DNA of 45,619 nt, from NCBI GenBank assembly GCA_000720805.1, contig JODI01000069.1, forward strand, positions 1 through 45,619. The letters are read 5' to 3'. A model generated the notes under the pieces. That model was given only the letters and a program-made list of their open reading frames with translations, made no database searches and was not told the origin of the DNA. The DNA is from Streptomyces violaceoruber (GTDB taxonomy: Bacteria; Actinomycetota; Actinomycetes; Streptomycetales; Streptomycetaceae). The position numbers were made by a program, and so were the translations under genes. Shown here in pieces: positions 8,422 through 16,468 of this stretch (position 1 is the first letter of the stretch; each line of letters begins with the position of its first letter).

Positions 8422-8958
8422 TCAGAGGTACCGGCCCTCGAACCATGCTCGCACGGCGAGGGTGTGCAGCGGAAAGGCGAGCTCCTCCGGCCTGCGCAGC
8501 AGTTGCCAGCCCTCGGTCTCGTCCGTGGCCGCGGAGAGCGGGAGGCCGTCGGCGGGGCGCTCCGGCAGGGTCCCGAACAGCAGGAGGTGTCCGTCGGGTG
8601 AGCTCAACGCGTCGGCGAGCCGTACATCGCGGCTCGCGGCGTCGATGCCGGTCTCTTCCTTGAGCTCACGGACCAGTGCCTGCCGCCAGTCCTCCCGGTC
8701 GTTGATGTAGCCACCGGGCAATGCGACGCCCCCGCGCGCGGGGGCGATGGTTCGGGTGATGACCACGAGTGCGGTGCCCTGTGTGTCGTACACGGGCTGG
8801 AGGGCCACGGCGACCGGCAGCGGGTTGCGGTAGGCCACGGTGTGGCAGGCCGCGCAGGTGCGGGGCCAGCCGGAGACGCCCTCTCCGTAGGGAGCTCCAC
8901 AGCTCGAACAGTGGGAACCGGGCGTGGAGTTGGGGGTGGAGTGCTGAGTTTCGGACAC
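8422..8958 (-). CDS. NUDIX hydrolase with N-terminal zinc ribbon
   Basis: This 178-residue cytosolic pyrophosphohydrolase has a perfect Nudix box, G-x5-E-x7-REL-x-EE-x-G, from Gly83 to Gly104. The N-terminus carries two CxxC pairs (Cys17/20 and Cys35/38) typical of a zinc ribbon, an arrangement also found in NADH pyrophosphatases and related small NUDIX proteins. The substrate is not predictable. The gene ends two bases from the convergent glucosidase stop, so the two transcripts must overlap. It is followed 46 bases upstream of its start by the stop of the dipeptidase gene on the same strand. Confidence 0.9.
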   Translation of the reverse strand: MSETQHSTPNSTPGSHCSSCGAPYGEGVSGWPRTCAACHTVAYRNPLPVAVALQPVYDTQGTALVVITRTIAPARGGVALPGGYINDREDWRQALVRELKEETGIDAASRDVRLADALSSPDGHLLLFGTLPERPADGLPLSAATDETEGWQLLRRPEELAFPLHTLAVRAWFEGRYL

Positions 8959-9004
8959 GCGGCGGACTGTATCCGATCAACGGAGGGGCGTCTTCCGGGG
9001 GTTC

Positions 9005-9814
9005 TCAGTTATTGCCGGACAGGGATTTCGCGGACACGGGGAAGTCGAAATAGGTGTCGGGATACGGCTCGGGCTTGTAGGTGTAGTGCCACCACTCCTC
9101 GGCGAGGTTGACGAAGCCGAGGTCCTCCAGAGTGCTCTTCAGGAGCAGGCGGTTGGCCCGCTGCTCGCCCTGGATGCGCGGGTCGAGGGTGTGGGAGAGG
9201 GTGTCGAAGCAGTCGAATCCGGTGCCCATGTCGATGGAGTTGTCCGGGAATCGCTCGTCCTTGGGGGCGTAGCAGGGCACCAGGGTCTCTCCGGGGACGT
9301 AGGGCCTGGTCGGCCTCGCGGGAAGCTTGACGAGGGTGAGGTCCATGGTGGAGCCGCGGCTGTGGCCGGATTTCTCGGCGATGTAACCGTCCTCGAACAG
9401 ACGGGTCTTGTCGACGTCCGGATAGAACTCGCCCTTCATGTCCTGGTCGTCGAGGTCCTCGGCCCAGCGGACGAAGTGGTCGACGGCCCGCTGCGGCCGG
9501 TAGCAGTCGTAGACCTTGAGGCTGTAGCCCTCGGGCAGGAGCTTCTGCTGCGCTTCGTGGAGCGCTTCGGCGGCGGGCCGGGTGAGGATGCACAGCGGCT
9601 GCCGGTAACCGTCGATGCGTTCGCCGACGAAGTTGTGCGGCGTGAAGTAGCGCATCTCCTGGATGATCGTCGCGTCCACGGTTCTCAGGGCCACGAAGTC
9701 CGGCGGTGCCTGGGGGTCGGTGCTCGCCCGGGCGGGGGCGGTGGCGGCGGTCACGGCCAGCAGGGTGGCGAACGCGGTGACCAGACCGCGTACTGCGCTG
9801 GAGAGTCGTGTCAT
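9005..9814 (-). CDS. Secreted VanX-like D-Ala-D-Ala dipeptidase (M15D)
   Basis: This 269-residue zinc dipeptidase probably cleaves D-Ala-D-Ala or a related cell-wall dipeptide. Zinc ligands are His151 and Asp158 in SGHSRGSTMD and His243 in EEWWHY, with Glu240 as catalytic base, matching the VanX family. The first 30 residues form a classic signal peptide (basic start, LVTAFATLLAVTA core, ARA-S cleavage site), so the product is exported, unlike cytosolic VanX of vancomycin resistance. The ATG at 9814 follows an AGGAG site. No vanH or vanA neighbour is present, so a role in peptidoglycan recycling is likelier than resistance. Confidence 0.9.
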   Translation of the reverse strand: MTRLSSAVRGLVTAFATLLAVTAATAPARASTDPQAPPDFVALRTVDATIIQEMRYFTPHNFVGERIDGYRQPLCILTRPAAEALHEAQQKLLPEGYSLKVYDCYRPQRAVDHFVRWAEDLDDQDMKGEFYPDVDKTRLFEDGYIAEKSGHSRGSTMDLTLVKLPARPTRPYVPGETLVPCYAPKDERFPDNSIDMGTGFDCFDTLSHTLDPRIQGEQRANRLLLKSTLEDLGFVNLAEEWWHYTYKPEPYPDTYFDFPVSAKSLSGNN

Positions 9815-9938
9815 GTCTCCTGCATCTATCAGGCGCGTGTTCCGTCGGGGAAGCGATCGGATGCAGTTTCTTCGAAACCCCCTCGAAGAGAGGCGGCCCG
9901 GCGAGGGCCTGCCCATGGGGCGTCGCCCGTGGCACACT

Positions 9939-9955
9939 TCTGACGTACCGTCAGA
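9939..9955. promoter_or_regulatory. Palindromic operator before the DUF35-thiolase pair
   Basis: TCTGACG-TAC-CGTCAGA is a perfect inverted repeat with 7-bp arms, ending 33 bases before the TTG start at 9989. The position and symmetry suit a dimeric repressor such as a TetR-family protein. I have seen similar TGACG-CGTCA palindromes near fatty-acid and thiolase genes in actinobacteria, but this was not checked. No regulator gene is adjacent. Confidence 0.6.
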
Positions 9956-9988
9956 TTCCTTGGTGGGATTTCGTGGTGGGGAGGGACC

Positions 9989-10435
9989 TTGTCGCGTACA
10001 ACGACTCCCGTGGCCGCCGGGTGGTTCACCGGCGGCGGGGACGACTTCCGGCTCCTCGGCACCCGCTGCCGGTCCTGCACCTCGGTGTTCTTCCCCCGCG
10101 AGGACGTCCACTGCCGCAATCCCGGCTGCGCCGGCGGTGAGCTGGAGGAGGTGCCCCTCTCGCGGCGCGGGCGCGTCTGGTCCTACACGGACGGACGCTA
10201 CCGGCCTCCGTCACCCTATGTGACCGATCCGGAACTTCCGTGGGAGCCGTACGCGTTGATCGCTGTGGAGTTGGAGGCAGAGCGGATGGTGGTGCTGGGA
10301 CAGGCGGTTCCCGGGGTCACCGTCGCCGAGCTGGCGGTGGGCATGGAGGTAGAGGTCGTGTCCGGCGTGCTCCATGAGGACGCGGAGACGATCTGGACGA
10401 CCTGGCAGTGGCGGCCGACGGGGGTGACGGCATGA
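9989..10435 (+). CDS. DUF35 zinc-ribbon/OB-fold protein
   Basis: This 148-residue protein has an N-terminal rubredoxin-like zinc ribbon (Cys27, Cys30, Cys42, Cys47) followed by an OB-fold, the DUF35 architecture. Such proteins are acyl-CoA-binding partners of thiolase-like enzymes, forming a complex in which each needs the other. The start is a TTG preceded by a strong GGGAGGG site. The stop overlaps the next gene by 4 bp (ATGA), so the two are translationally coupled. A palindromic operator lies just upstream. Confidence 0.88.
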   Translation: MSRTTTPVAAGWFTGGGDDFRLLGTRCRSCTSVFFPREDVHCRNPGCAGGELEEVPLSRRGRVWSYTDGRYRPPSPYVTDPELPWEPYALIAVELEAERMVVLGQAVPGVTVAELAVGMEVEVVSGVLHEDAETIWTTWQWRPTGVTA

Positions 10436-11622
10436 CGGGAGAGGTGGCGGTGCTCGGCGTGGGCATGCACCCATGGGGCAAGTGGGGGCGTGGCTTCGTG
10501 GAGTACGGCGTGGTGGCGGCCCGCGCGGCGCTCGCGGACGCCGGGCTGGACTGGCGGGAGGTCGACTCGATCGTCGGCGCGGACACCGTGCGTGGCTGCT
10601 ATCCGGGCTATGTCGCCGGGGCGACGTTCGCGAAGGCACTGGGCTGGCAGGGCGCCCGGGTCACGAGTGTGTACGCGGCGTGCGCGTCGGGGGCGCAGGC
10701 CATCGACACCGCGCGCGGGCAGATCCTTTCGGGTCTCGCGGACGTGGTGCTCGTGGTGGGGGCCGACGCCGCCCCAAAGGGGTTCTTCCGGCCGGCGGGC
10801 GGGGACCGGCCCGACGATCCGGACTGGCTGCGGTTCCGGATCCTGGGGGCGACGAATCCCACGTACTTCGGGCTGTACGCGCGTCGGCGGATGGCCGTGC
10901 ACGGGGACACCACGGAGGACTTCGCGCAGGTCAAGGTGAAGAACTCCGCCCTGGGCGCGCTGAATCCGTATGCGCGCTACCGCAAGCGGGTCACCGTGGA
11001 CGAGGTCGCGGGCTCCGCCGTGGTCGCCGATCCGCTGCGGCTGCTCGACATCTGCGCGACGTCGGACGGCGGCGCGGCCGTGGTGCTCTGCAGCATGGAG
11101 TTCGCACGCCGGCAGGGGGTGGCGGAGCCGGTGCGCGTCCGGGCCGTGTCCACGGTGACGCCGCGTTACCCCAACACCGTCCTTGACCTGCCGGACATCG
11201 CGACGGACTCCGCGGTGGCGGTCGAGCCCGCCGGGGAGACCTTCCGGGCATCCATAGCCCGGGCGGCCTACGAGGAGGCCGGGATCGGGCCGGAGGATCT
11301 CTCCCTCGCCGAGGTGTACGACCTGTCCACCGCCCTGGAGTTGCAGTGGTACGAGGACCTCGGGCTGTGCGGAGAGGGCGAGGGCTCGAAGCTGCTGCGG
11401 GAGGGTGCGACGACCCTGGGTGGGCGCGTACCCGTCAACACCAGCGGGGGGCTCGCCTCCTTCGGAGAGGCGGTTCCCGCCCAGGCCATCGCGCAGGTCT
11501 GCGAACTGACCTGGCAGTTGAGGGGCGCGGCGGGCGACCGGCAGGTCGAGGGTGCGCAGGTGGGGATGACGGCGAACCAGGGGCTGTTCGGGCATGGTTC
11601 GGCGGTGGTGGCCGTCCGGTGA
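10432..11622 (+). CDS. Thiolase-like lipid-transfer protein (SCPx family)
   Basis: This 396-residue thiolase-fold protein carries the nucleophile region YAACASGAQA with Cys84 and a C-terminal GQVG-like glycine-rich stretch (GLFGHGSAVV). It belongs to the non-decarboxylating thiolase/lipid-transfer group that pairs with DUF35 proteins; several members act on sterol or acyl-CoA side chains as thiolases or retro-aldolases. It starts inside the stop of the DUF35 gene (4-bp ATGA overlap), which fixes the start. The acyl substrate cannot be inferred, and no acyl-CoA dehydrogenase or hydratase gene is adjacent. Confidence 0.87.
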   Translation: MTGEVAVLGVGMHPWGKWGRGFVEYGVVAARAALADAGLDWREVDSIVGADTVRGCYPGYVAGATFAKALGWQGARVTSVYAACASGAQAIDTARGQILSGLADVVLVVGADAAPKGFFRPAGGDRPDDPDWLRFRILGATNPTYFGLYARRRMAVHGDTTEDFAQVKVKNSALGALNPYARYRKRVTVDEVAGSAVVADPLRLLDICATSDGGAAVVLCSMEFARRQGVAEPVRVRAVSTVTPRYPNTVLDLPDIATDSAVAVEPAGETFRASIARAAYEEAGIGPEDLSLAEVYDLSTALELQWYEDLGLCGEGEGSKLLREGATTLGGRVPVNTSGGLASFGEAVPAQAIAQVCELTWQLRGAAGDRQVEGAQVGMTANQGLFGHGSAVVAVR

Positions 11623-12530
11623 GGACGAGAGGGGGCGAGACGGGCCGGGTCCGGGGAAGCTGGAGCCGCGGGCGGCCTCCGTACTGACGCTCCCTGGTCG
11701 CGGGCGGCAGGCCTGTCTCGCTGCCCCTGGCCACGGTGGTGTGTGTCCCGGGCGGCGTCACCGGTCACCGGGAGGCGGCGAACCCTGCCTGGCACCGCTG
11801 AAGCAGACCGCGAAGGCGCCGGCCGGGCCCAGTCGGTGCCGGAACACGCGGGACAGCCGGAACACGCGGGACTGCCGGGGCACCGAGATCCGTCGGGGAC
11901 CGGGGCTACGACGGCGCGAGCCGCTGGGGAGGCGGGGGCCGAGGGCTACGCCGGCTCGAGCCGCCGGGCGGGGGGCGCCTGCAGGGTGAAGTGCGGCCAG
12001 GGGCTGTTGGGGGTACGCGGCCGGGGCGGCCGAGGGGCGCCGTGTCCTTCCTCCGCTGTGAGCCCGCCGGCCACGGCGTCCAGAACGGCGAGCGTGCGGC
12101 CATCGAGTCGAGCGGCCTGGGCGGACGGCGGCCCTGCCGAGTCAGGCGGCCGGGGCGGCGGACCGTGCCCAGACACAGACCATGGGTCCGGCGCGTCGGA
12201 CGTGCACCGTGGGAAGGCGAGGCTCCTGCTCGCCCGCCGCATGGCTCTCAACCGTTGCCGTCGCCGACCTTGACGCTCCGTGGGCGCCGGTGAACACTTC
12301 CGGTGTCAGTCGACATCGCCGTACATTCTCGGCGTATTCAGGCACTGCGCCGCGCGGGGCCACCTGAGCCGAGTCCCCTCCCCCATGGGCGATTCGGCTG
12401 CGAAGGCACGCTCGTCGAGGACGCCGGGCGGGGCGCGGGATCCTCCCTGTCCTCGGCGCTTCGTCAAGGTAACCGCACCCTGCACGGAGCCCTGGGGCCG
12501 ACCGTCCCGGGCCAGGGCCTAGGAGCCGCC
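11623..12530. other. Long region without a convincing gene
   Basis: Over 900 bases separate the thiolase gene from the glpF remnant. Several open frames of 60-180 codons exist on both strands, but none has a good ribosome site together with a recognisable protein. Two adjacent 18-bp near-copies of CCGGAACACGCGGGAC start at about 11839 and 11857. A TTGACG at 12270-12275 could be a -35 element for the glp transcript, but no good -10 follows. The stretch may be decayed sequence, like glpF beside it. Confidence 0.5.
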
Positions 12531-12747
12531 ATGAGCAACGGAGACATTTTCGTCGGCGAGGTCATCGGTACCGCGATCCTGATCCTCTTCGGTGCCGACG
12601 GCGCGGGACCTCGGTCCACGCGTCGTCCACACCTTCCTGCCGATCCCGAACAAGGGCACCTCCGACTGGGGATACGCGTGGATCCCGGTCGTCGGCCCGC
12701 TGATCGGCGGAGCACTCGCGGGCCTCGTCTACAACGCGGCCTTCTGA
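12531..12747 (+). pseudogene. glpF: glpF remnant with internal deletion and frameshift
   Basis: The first 22 or so codons (from ATG 12531, with an AGGAG site) read as the start of a glycerol facilitator, [21 protein letters not shown]. From 12607 a different frame encodes the family's C-terminus: [20 protein letters not shown], then a stretch ending in GLVYNAAF and TGA at 12745-12747. The roughly 200 central residues, including both NPA pore motifs (the second lost up to its last residues), are missing. The joint near 12596-12607 is out of frame, so no channel can be made. A recent deletion is likely because both ends are well preserved. glpK follows 97 bp downstream and is intact. Confidence 0.9.
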
Positions 12748-12773
12748 GCAGCTTCCCAGCAACTCCTCGCCGC

Positions 12774-12816
12774 TTCGAGCAGTCTTTCGAGGGCCGTTCG
12801 AGCAGCCTTCGAGCAG
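12774..12816 (+). repeat. TTCGAGCAG short repeats between glpF and glpK
   Basis: Three exact copies of the 9-mer TTCGAGCAG lie at 12774-12782, 12797-12805 and 12808-12816, with a degenerate copy between them. They sit in the leader just before the glpK ribosome site. The function is unknown; slippage repeats are the simplest explanation. Confidence 0.5.
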
Positions 12817-12844
12817 CCTTATGAACCCAGCCCAAGGGGTAGCC

Positions 12845-14365
12845 ATGACGGACAACGCCGAGAAGTACGTCGCCGCAATCGACCAGGGCACCACCTCAAG
12901 CCGCTGCATCGTCTTCGACCACAACGGCGCGATCGTCGCCGTCGACCAGCGCGAACACCGCCAGATCTTCCCCAAGCCGGGCTGGGTGGAGCACGACGCC
13001 ACCGAGATCTGGTCCAAGGTCCAGGCGGTGGTCGCCGGCGCGATCGCCAAGGCGGGACTGCGCGCCGACCAGCTCAGCGCGCTCGGGATCACCAACCAGC
13101 GCGAGACGACGGTCCTGTGGGACCGCGCCACGGGCAAGCCCGTGCACAACGCGATCGTGTGGCAGGACACGCGCACCGCGCAGCTGTGCCACCAGTTGGG
13201 CGGCGCCGACGGGCAGGACCGCTTCCGCGAGCAGACCGGGCTGCCGCTGGCCAGCTACTTCTCCGGGCCCAAGGCGGCCTGGCTGCTGGACAACGTGCCC
13301 GGTCTCAGGGCCCGTGCCGAGCGCGGCGAGATCGCCTTCGGCACCATCGACTCCTGGCTGATCTGGAACCTCACCGGCGGTACGGACGGCGGGCAGCACG
13401 TCACCGACGTGACCAACGCCGGGCGGACCATGCTGATGAACCTGGAGACCCTCCAGTGGGACCAGTCCATCCTGGCCGCGATGAACGTGCCCGAGGCCGT
13501 GCTGCCCGAGATCCGGTCGTCGGCCGAGGTGTACGGCACGGCGATCGGCCAGCTCGCCGGCGTCCCGGTCGCCTCCGCGCTGGGCGATCAGCAGGCAGCG
13601 GTGTTCGGGCAGGCCTGCTACGACGTGGGCACGGCGAAGAACACGTACGGCACGGGCAGTTTCCTGCTGCTCAACACCGGCAACCGGCCGGTGCCGTCGA
13701 AGAGCGGGCTGCTGACGACGATGGGCTACAAGATCGGCAGCGAGGCGCCGGTCTACTGCCTGGAGGGGTCGATCGCCGTCACGGGCGCGCTCGTCCAGTG
13801 GTTCCGCGATCAGCTCGGCATCATCCGTACCGCCGACGATATCGAGCCGCTGGCGGCGAGCGTGGAGGACAACGGCGGCGCGTACATCGTGCCCGCGTTC
13901 TCCGGTCTGTTCGCGCCGTACTGGCGCTCCGACGCGCGCGGTGTCGTCACCGGCCTCACCCGGTACGTCACGAAGGCACACCTCGCGCGGGCGGTGCTGG
14001 AGGCCACCAGCTGGCAGACGCGGGAGGTCGTGGACGCCATGTTCCAGGACTCCGGGGTGCGGATCACCACCCTGAAGGTGGACGGCGGCATGACCAAGAA
14101 CAACCTGCTCATGCAGCACCAGGCGGACGTGCTGGACGTACCGGTGATCCGGCCGAAGGTCTCCGAGACGACCTGTCTGGGCGCCGCCTACGCGGCCGGG
14201 ATCGCCACCGGTGTGTGGAACGACCTCGACGAACTCAAGGCGCACTGGCAGAAGGACGTGGAGTGGACACCGTCCATGGACGCGTCCGTGCGGGAGAGCG
14301 AGTTCCGCAACTGGCGCAAGGCCGTGGAGAAGAGCTTCGGCTGGCTCGAGGACGGCGAGAACTAG
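12845..14365 (+). CDS. glpK: Glycerol kinase
   Basis: This 506-residue FGGY-family kinase phosphorylates glycerol to sn-glycerol 3-phosphate with ATP in the cytosol. The N-terminus has the phosphate-binding DQGTTSSR motif, then [11 protein letters not shown] and ITNQRETT; the C-terminal half has [14 protein letters not shown] and the [12 protein letters not shown] region. The length is normal. The ATG at 12845 follows an AAGGGG site; an in-frame ATG 24 bases upstream is less likely. The partner facilitator gene directly upstream is broken, and neither glpD nor a gylR-type regulator is adjacent. Another glycerol operon elsewhere in the genome would explain tolerance of the damage. Confidence 0.93.
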   Translation: MTDNAEKYVAAIDQGTTSSRCIVFDHNGAIVAVDQREHRQIFPKPGWVEHDATEIWSKVQAVVAGAIAKAGLRADQLSALGITNQRETTVLWDRATGKPVHNAIVWQDTRTAQLCHQLGGADGQDRFREQTGLPLASYFSGPKAAWLLDNVPGLRARAERGEIAFGTIDSWLIWNLTGGTDGGQHVTDVTNAGRTMLMNLETLQWDQSILAAMNVPEAVLPEIRSSAEVYGTAIGQLAGVPVASALGDQQAAVFGQACYDVGTAKNTYGTGSFLLLNTGNRPVPSKSGLLTTMGYKIGSEAPVYCLEGSIAVTGALVQWFRDQLGIIRTADDIEPLAASVEDNGGAYIVPAFSGLFAPYWRSDARGVVTGLTRYVTKAHLARAVLEATSWQTREVVDAMFQDSGVRITTLKVDGGMTKNNLLMQHQADVLDVPVIRPKVSETTCLGAAYAAGIATGVWNDLDELKAHWQKDVEWTPSMDASVRESEFRNWRKAVEKSFGWLEDGEN

Positions 14366-14460
14366 GCAGATCGGGAGGTTACTTCAGGTCCGCGCGGGTG
14401 CGACGCGCCCCAGGACCGCGGCCCGTAACCCGGTCGGCGGGGGCACGGGCACCGCCCGCG

Positions 14461-15066
14461 TCACGTCGTGACGGTCTGGCGGTGCGCCGCCGTGTAGGCG
14501 ATCGCGTGCCGCACGACCCCGATGAGGACCTCCTTGACGGACTCCCGGTCACGGGCGTCGCAGAGCAGCAGCGGAACGTCGTCGTCGAGGTCCAGTGCCT
14601 GGCGTACGTCGTCCGTGGGGTAACGGGCGGCTCCCTCGAAGCAGTTGACGCCGACGACGAAGGGGATGGAACGCCGTTCGAAGTAGTCGACGGCGGCGAA
14701 GCAGTCCTCCAGGCGGCGGGTGTCGGCGAGCACGACGGCACCGAGCGCCCCCTCGGACAACTCGTCCCACATGAACCAGAAGCGCTCCTGCCCGGGTGTG
14801 CCGAACAGGTACAGCACGAGGTCCTCGCGCAGGGTGATGCGGCCGAAGTCCATGGCCACGGTCGTGGTGTGCTTGCCCGGCACGCCGCTGAGATCGTCGA
14901 CGGGGCGCCCGGCCTCGGTGAGGCGCTCCTCAGTGCGCAACGGCCTGATCTCGCTGACCGCGCCGACGAGGGTGGTCTTGCCCACGCCGAAGCCTCCGGC
15001 CACCAGGATCTTGAACGTGACGGGCTCGACCGGGGGCTTGCCGCGCTCAGGACGCCCGAAGATCAT
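14461..15066 (-). CDS. cvnD: Conservon GTPase CvnD, separated from cvnABC
   Basis: This 201-residue Ras-like small GTP-binding protein is the fourth member of a Streptomyces conservon. The P-loop is GGFGVGKTT at residues 24-32, followed by a switch region (HTTTVAMDFG), FGTPGQERFWFMWDE, and VNCFEG in place of the canonical NKxD. The ATG at 15066 follows an AGGAG site and is preferred to the frame's upstream extension. In conservons cvnD normally follows cvnC directly; here cvnC ends at 18853, about 3.8 kb away, with plus-strand carnitine genes between. It therefore needs its own promoter, or read-through, to be made with cvnABC. No P450 (cvnE) gene follows; glpK lies convergent. Confidence 0.9.
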   Translation of the reverse strand: MIFGRPERGKPPVEPVTFKILVAGGFGVGKTTLVGAVSEIRPLRTEERLTEAGRPVDDLSGVPGKHTTTVAMDFGRITLREDLVLYLFGTPGQERFWFMWDELSEGALGAVVLADTRRLEDCFAAVDYFERRSIPFVVGVNCFEGAARYPTDDVRQALDLDDDVPLLLCDARDRESVKEVLIGVVRHAIAYTAAHRQTVTT

Positions 15067-15205
15067 CGATCTCTTCTCCTGCTTGATGGGGGTGGGGGGA
15101 CGGCGGACCGTAGCCTTCGCCGCCGGGGGTTTCGATGACGAGTACGCGACCGCCGCGTCGGAGTACCGCGGCCGGGTCGTCCGACAGGAGTGTGCGGGTC
15201 GGATC
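15047..15205 (-). pseudogene. Possible 3' remnant of a hydantoinase B/oxoprolinase gene
   Basis: Read on the minus strand in the frame beginning at 15205, this start-less stretch encodes RGGRVLVIETPGGEGYGPP and stops at 15047-15049, inside the first codons of cvnD. The VIETPGGxGYG signature resembles the C-terminal end of hydantoinase B/5-oxoprolinase subunits. An upstream stop about 16 codons before 15205 shows that the rest of the gene is absent. It could be coincidence in GC-rich DNA. If real, it marks debris at the point where the conservon was split. Confidence 0.35.
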
Positions 15206-15381
15206 ATATCGGGAGGGCTGACGCGACGCCCGGTCCGGACCTGGGGCTCATCCGTATCGAGGCCGACGCTTCGGATGCCGCAGTGGTTTCATATGGCGCG
15301 ACGGCTGAGCGAATGATGAGAAAATGAGAGGGCCGTGCAGCAAGCGGCAGGGAAATCCGTGCCCTCGAGGAAGAGACGCGC
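15067..15381. promoter_or_regulatory. Divergent region between cvnD and the first iclR
   Basis: Apart from the possible hydantoinase remnant, this 315-base stretch has no gene. It must hold the promoter of the iclR gene and perhaps one for the displaced cvnD. The part from about 15285 to 15335 is AT-richer and carries the IclR-like operator motif at 15286-15302. Confidence 0.5.
15286..15302 (+). promoter_or_regulatory. Candidate IclR operator, site A
   Basis: GTTTCATATGGCGCGAC lies 79 bp before the start of the carnitine-cassette iclR gene. Its first 14 bases match those of site B (25702-25718), upstream of the second iclR gene, at 13 positions. Autoregulation by one or both IclR proteins is inferred. 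Confidence 0.5.
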
Positions 15382-16197
15382 ATGCCGAAGGCCCAGTCCA
15401 CCGCCGACACCAACGAGCCCCCCGCCGCCGCTGAGCCGGGTGGGCCGTCGGGCAAGGTCCAGTCGCTGGAGCGGGCGATCGTCCTGCTCCAGGCGACGGC
15501 CGACAGCGCGCCGGACGGCGAGACGGCCGCCGGCCTGGCCGCGCGGTGCGGACTCAACCGCGCCACGGCCTGGCGGCTGCTGTCGACACTGGAGCAGTAC
15601 GGCCTGGTGGAGCGCAGCCCCGTCACCAACCGCTACACAATCGGTTTCACGGTCGCCCGGATGGCGTCGGCGGCCGGCTTCGACGGCCTGATCCGCCGGG
15701 CGCACGGTACCCTGCGCCGGGTCAGCGAGCAGACGGGCGAGACCGCCAACCTCGCGGTGGTGCAGCAGCTCGGGCTGACCTACGTCGACGAGGTGACCCC
15801 TCCGGTGGTGCTGGCCGCCCAGTGGCTGGGCCGGCACGTGCCGCTGCACGCCACCTCCACCGGCAAGGCGCTGCTCGCGTGGCTGCCCGAGGAGGAGGCG
15901 AAGTCGCTCCTGAGCGGGCCGCTGGAGGCGTACACGGACACCACGATCACGGACTGGACGCGTCTGCGGGCGGACCTGGAACAGACGCGGGAGCGCGGTT
16001 ACAGCGTCTGCGTGGGCGAGATGGAACGCAACCTCTACGGCGTCTCCGCACCAGTGCCCGGCGGCCGTGGCCGGCCGTTCGCGGTGGTCAGTATCTGGGG
16101 GCCGCAGGACCGGGTGCCGGAGTCACGGTTCCCGGCCCTGGGGCCACTGGTGCGCGCGGCGGCCGACGAGATCTCGCAGGCGGCACAGGCGCTCTGA
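15382..16197 (+). CDS. IclR-family regulator of the carnitine cassette
   Basis: This 271-residue transcription factor has an N-terminal winged helix-turn-helix (about residues 25-90, GLAARCGLNRATAWRLLSTLEQYG) and the C-terminal IclR effector domain (about 100-270, with PLHATSTGKALLAWLPEEEAK). The first 25 residues are a disordered tail. It is transcribed in the same direction as the BKACE, carnitine dehydrogenase and thioesterase genes, 271 bp upstream of them, so it probably controls them. The ligand may be carnitine or an intermediate; this is inference. A second IclR regulator in this window (25822) serves the betaine genes, and both have a similar motif upstream. Confidence 0.9.
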   Translation: MPKAQSTADTNEPPAAAEPGGPSGKVQSLERAIVLLQATADSAPDGETAAGLAARCGLNRATAWRLLSTLEQYGLVERSPVTNRYTIGFTVARMASAAGFDGLIRRAHGTLRRVSEQTGETANLAVVQQLGLTYVDEVTPPVVLAAQWLGRHVPLHATSTGKALLAWLPEEEAKSLLSGPLEAYTDTTITDWTRLRADLEQTRERGYSVCVGEMERNLYGVSAPVPGGRGRPFAVVSIWGPQDRVPESRFPALGPLVRAAADEISQAAQAL

Positions 16198-16256
16198 CGC
16201 ACCGCCGGCGCGGCATTCGGCGTCGTGTCGCATGGGGCGGGCGTTGCTCGGGAGCC

Positions 16257-16337
16257 GTACCGCAAGGGGTTCCTTCGGCAGTCGTACCAGAGGGGCGGCG
16301 TTTCGCACACGTACCGCAGGAGTTCCGCTGGGCCTGC
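16257..16337 (+). repeat. Degenerate 27-bp tandem repeat upstream of the carnitine operon
   Basis: Three units begin exactly 27 bp apart at 16257, 16284 and 16311. Each starts GTACC and continues (G/A)(C/G)A with a purine run; units 1 and 3 share GTACCGCA and GTTCC. A weaker fourth unit may precede them. No gene covers the stretch. Phased direct repeats between a regulator gene and its likely target operon suggest a tandem protein-binding array. Confidence 0.55.
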
Positions 16338-16367
16338 ACCCTTGAGGTGTTCACTTGATGCGATGCT

Positions 16368-16384
16368 CGCCCGCATTATGAAAC
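16368..16384 (-). promoter_or_regulatory. Candidate IclR operator, site F
   Basis: On the minus strand this reads GTTTCATAATGCGGGCG, agreeing with site A at 12 of 17 positions and exactly over its first eight bases. It lies 84 bp before the BKACE start, within the probable promoter of the carnitine operon. Confidence 0.42.
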
Positions 16385-16468
16385 CAGGGTTGAGATTGAC
16401 GGCGTCGCGCCGCTACCGTCAAAGGCACCCCGCCCCCCACCTCCGCTCGGAGAGGACCCCGCGCGACC

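Noticed and set aside
11946..12251. 101-codon minus-strand ORF in the empty region
   Set aside because: It is Pro/Arg-rich with no ribosome site or recognisable similarity, so it is not reported as a gene.
14366..14460. Search for a cvnE cytochrome P450 after cvnD
   Set aside because: The space holds only 95 bases before the convergent glpK; no P450 sequence is present.
14459..14473. Inverted repeat CGTCACG-T-CGTGACG at the cvnD stop as a terminator
   Set aside because: The single-base loop makes the hairpin sterically poor, and it overlaps coding sequence.
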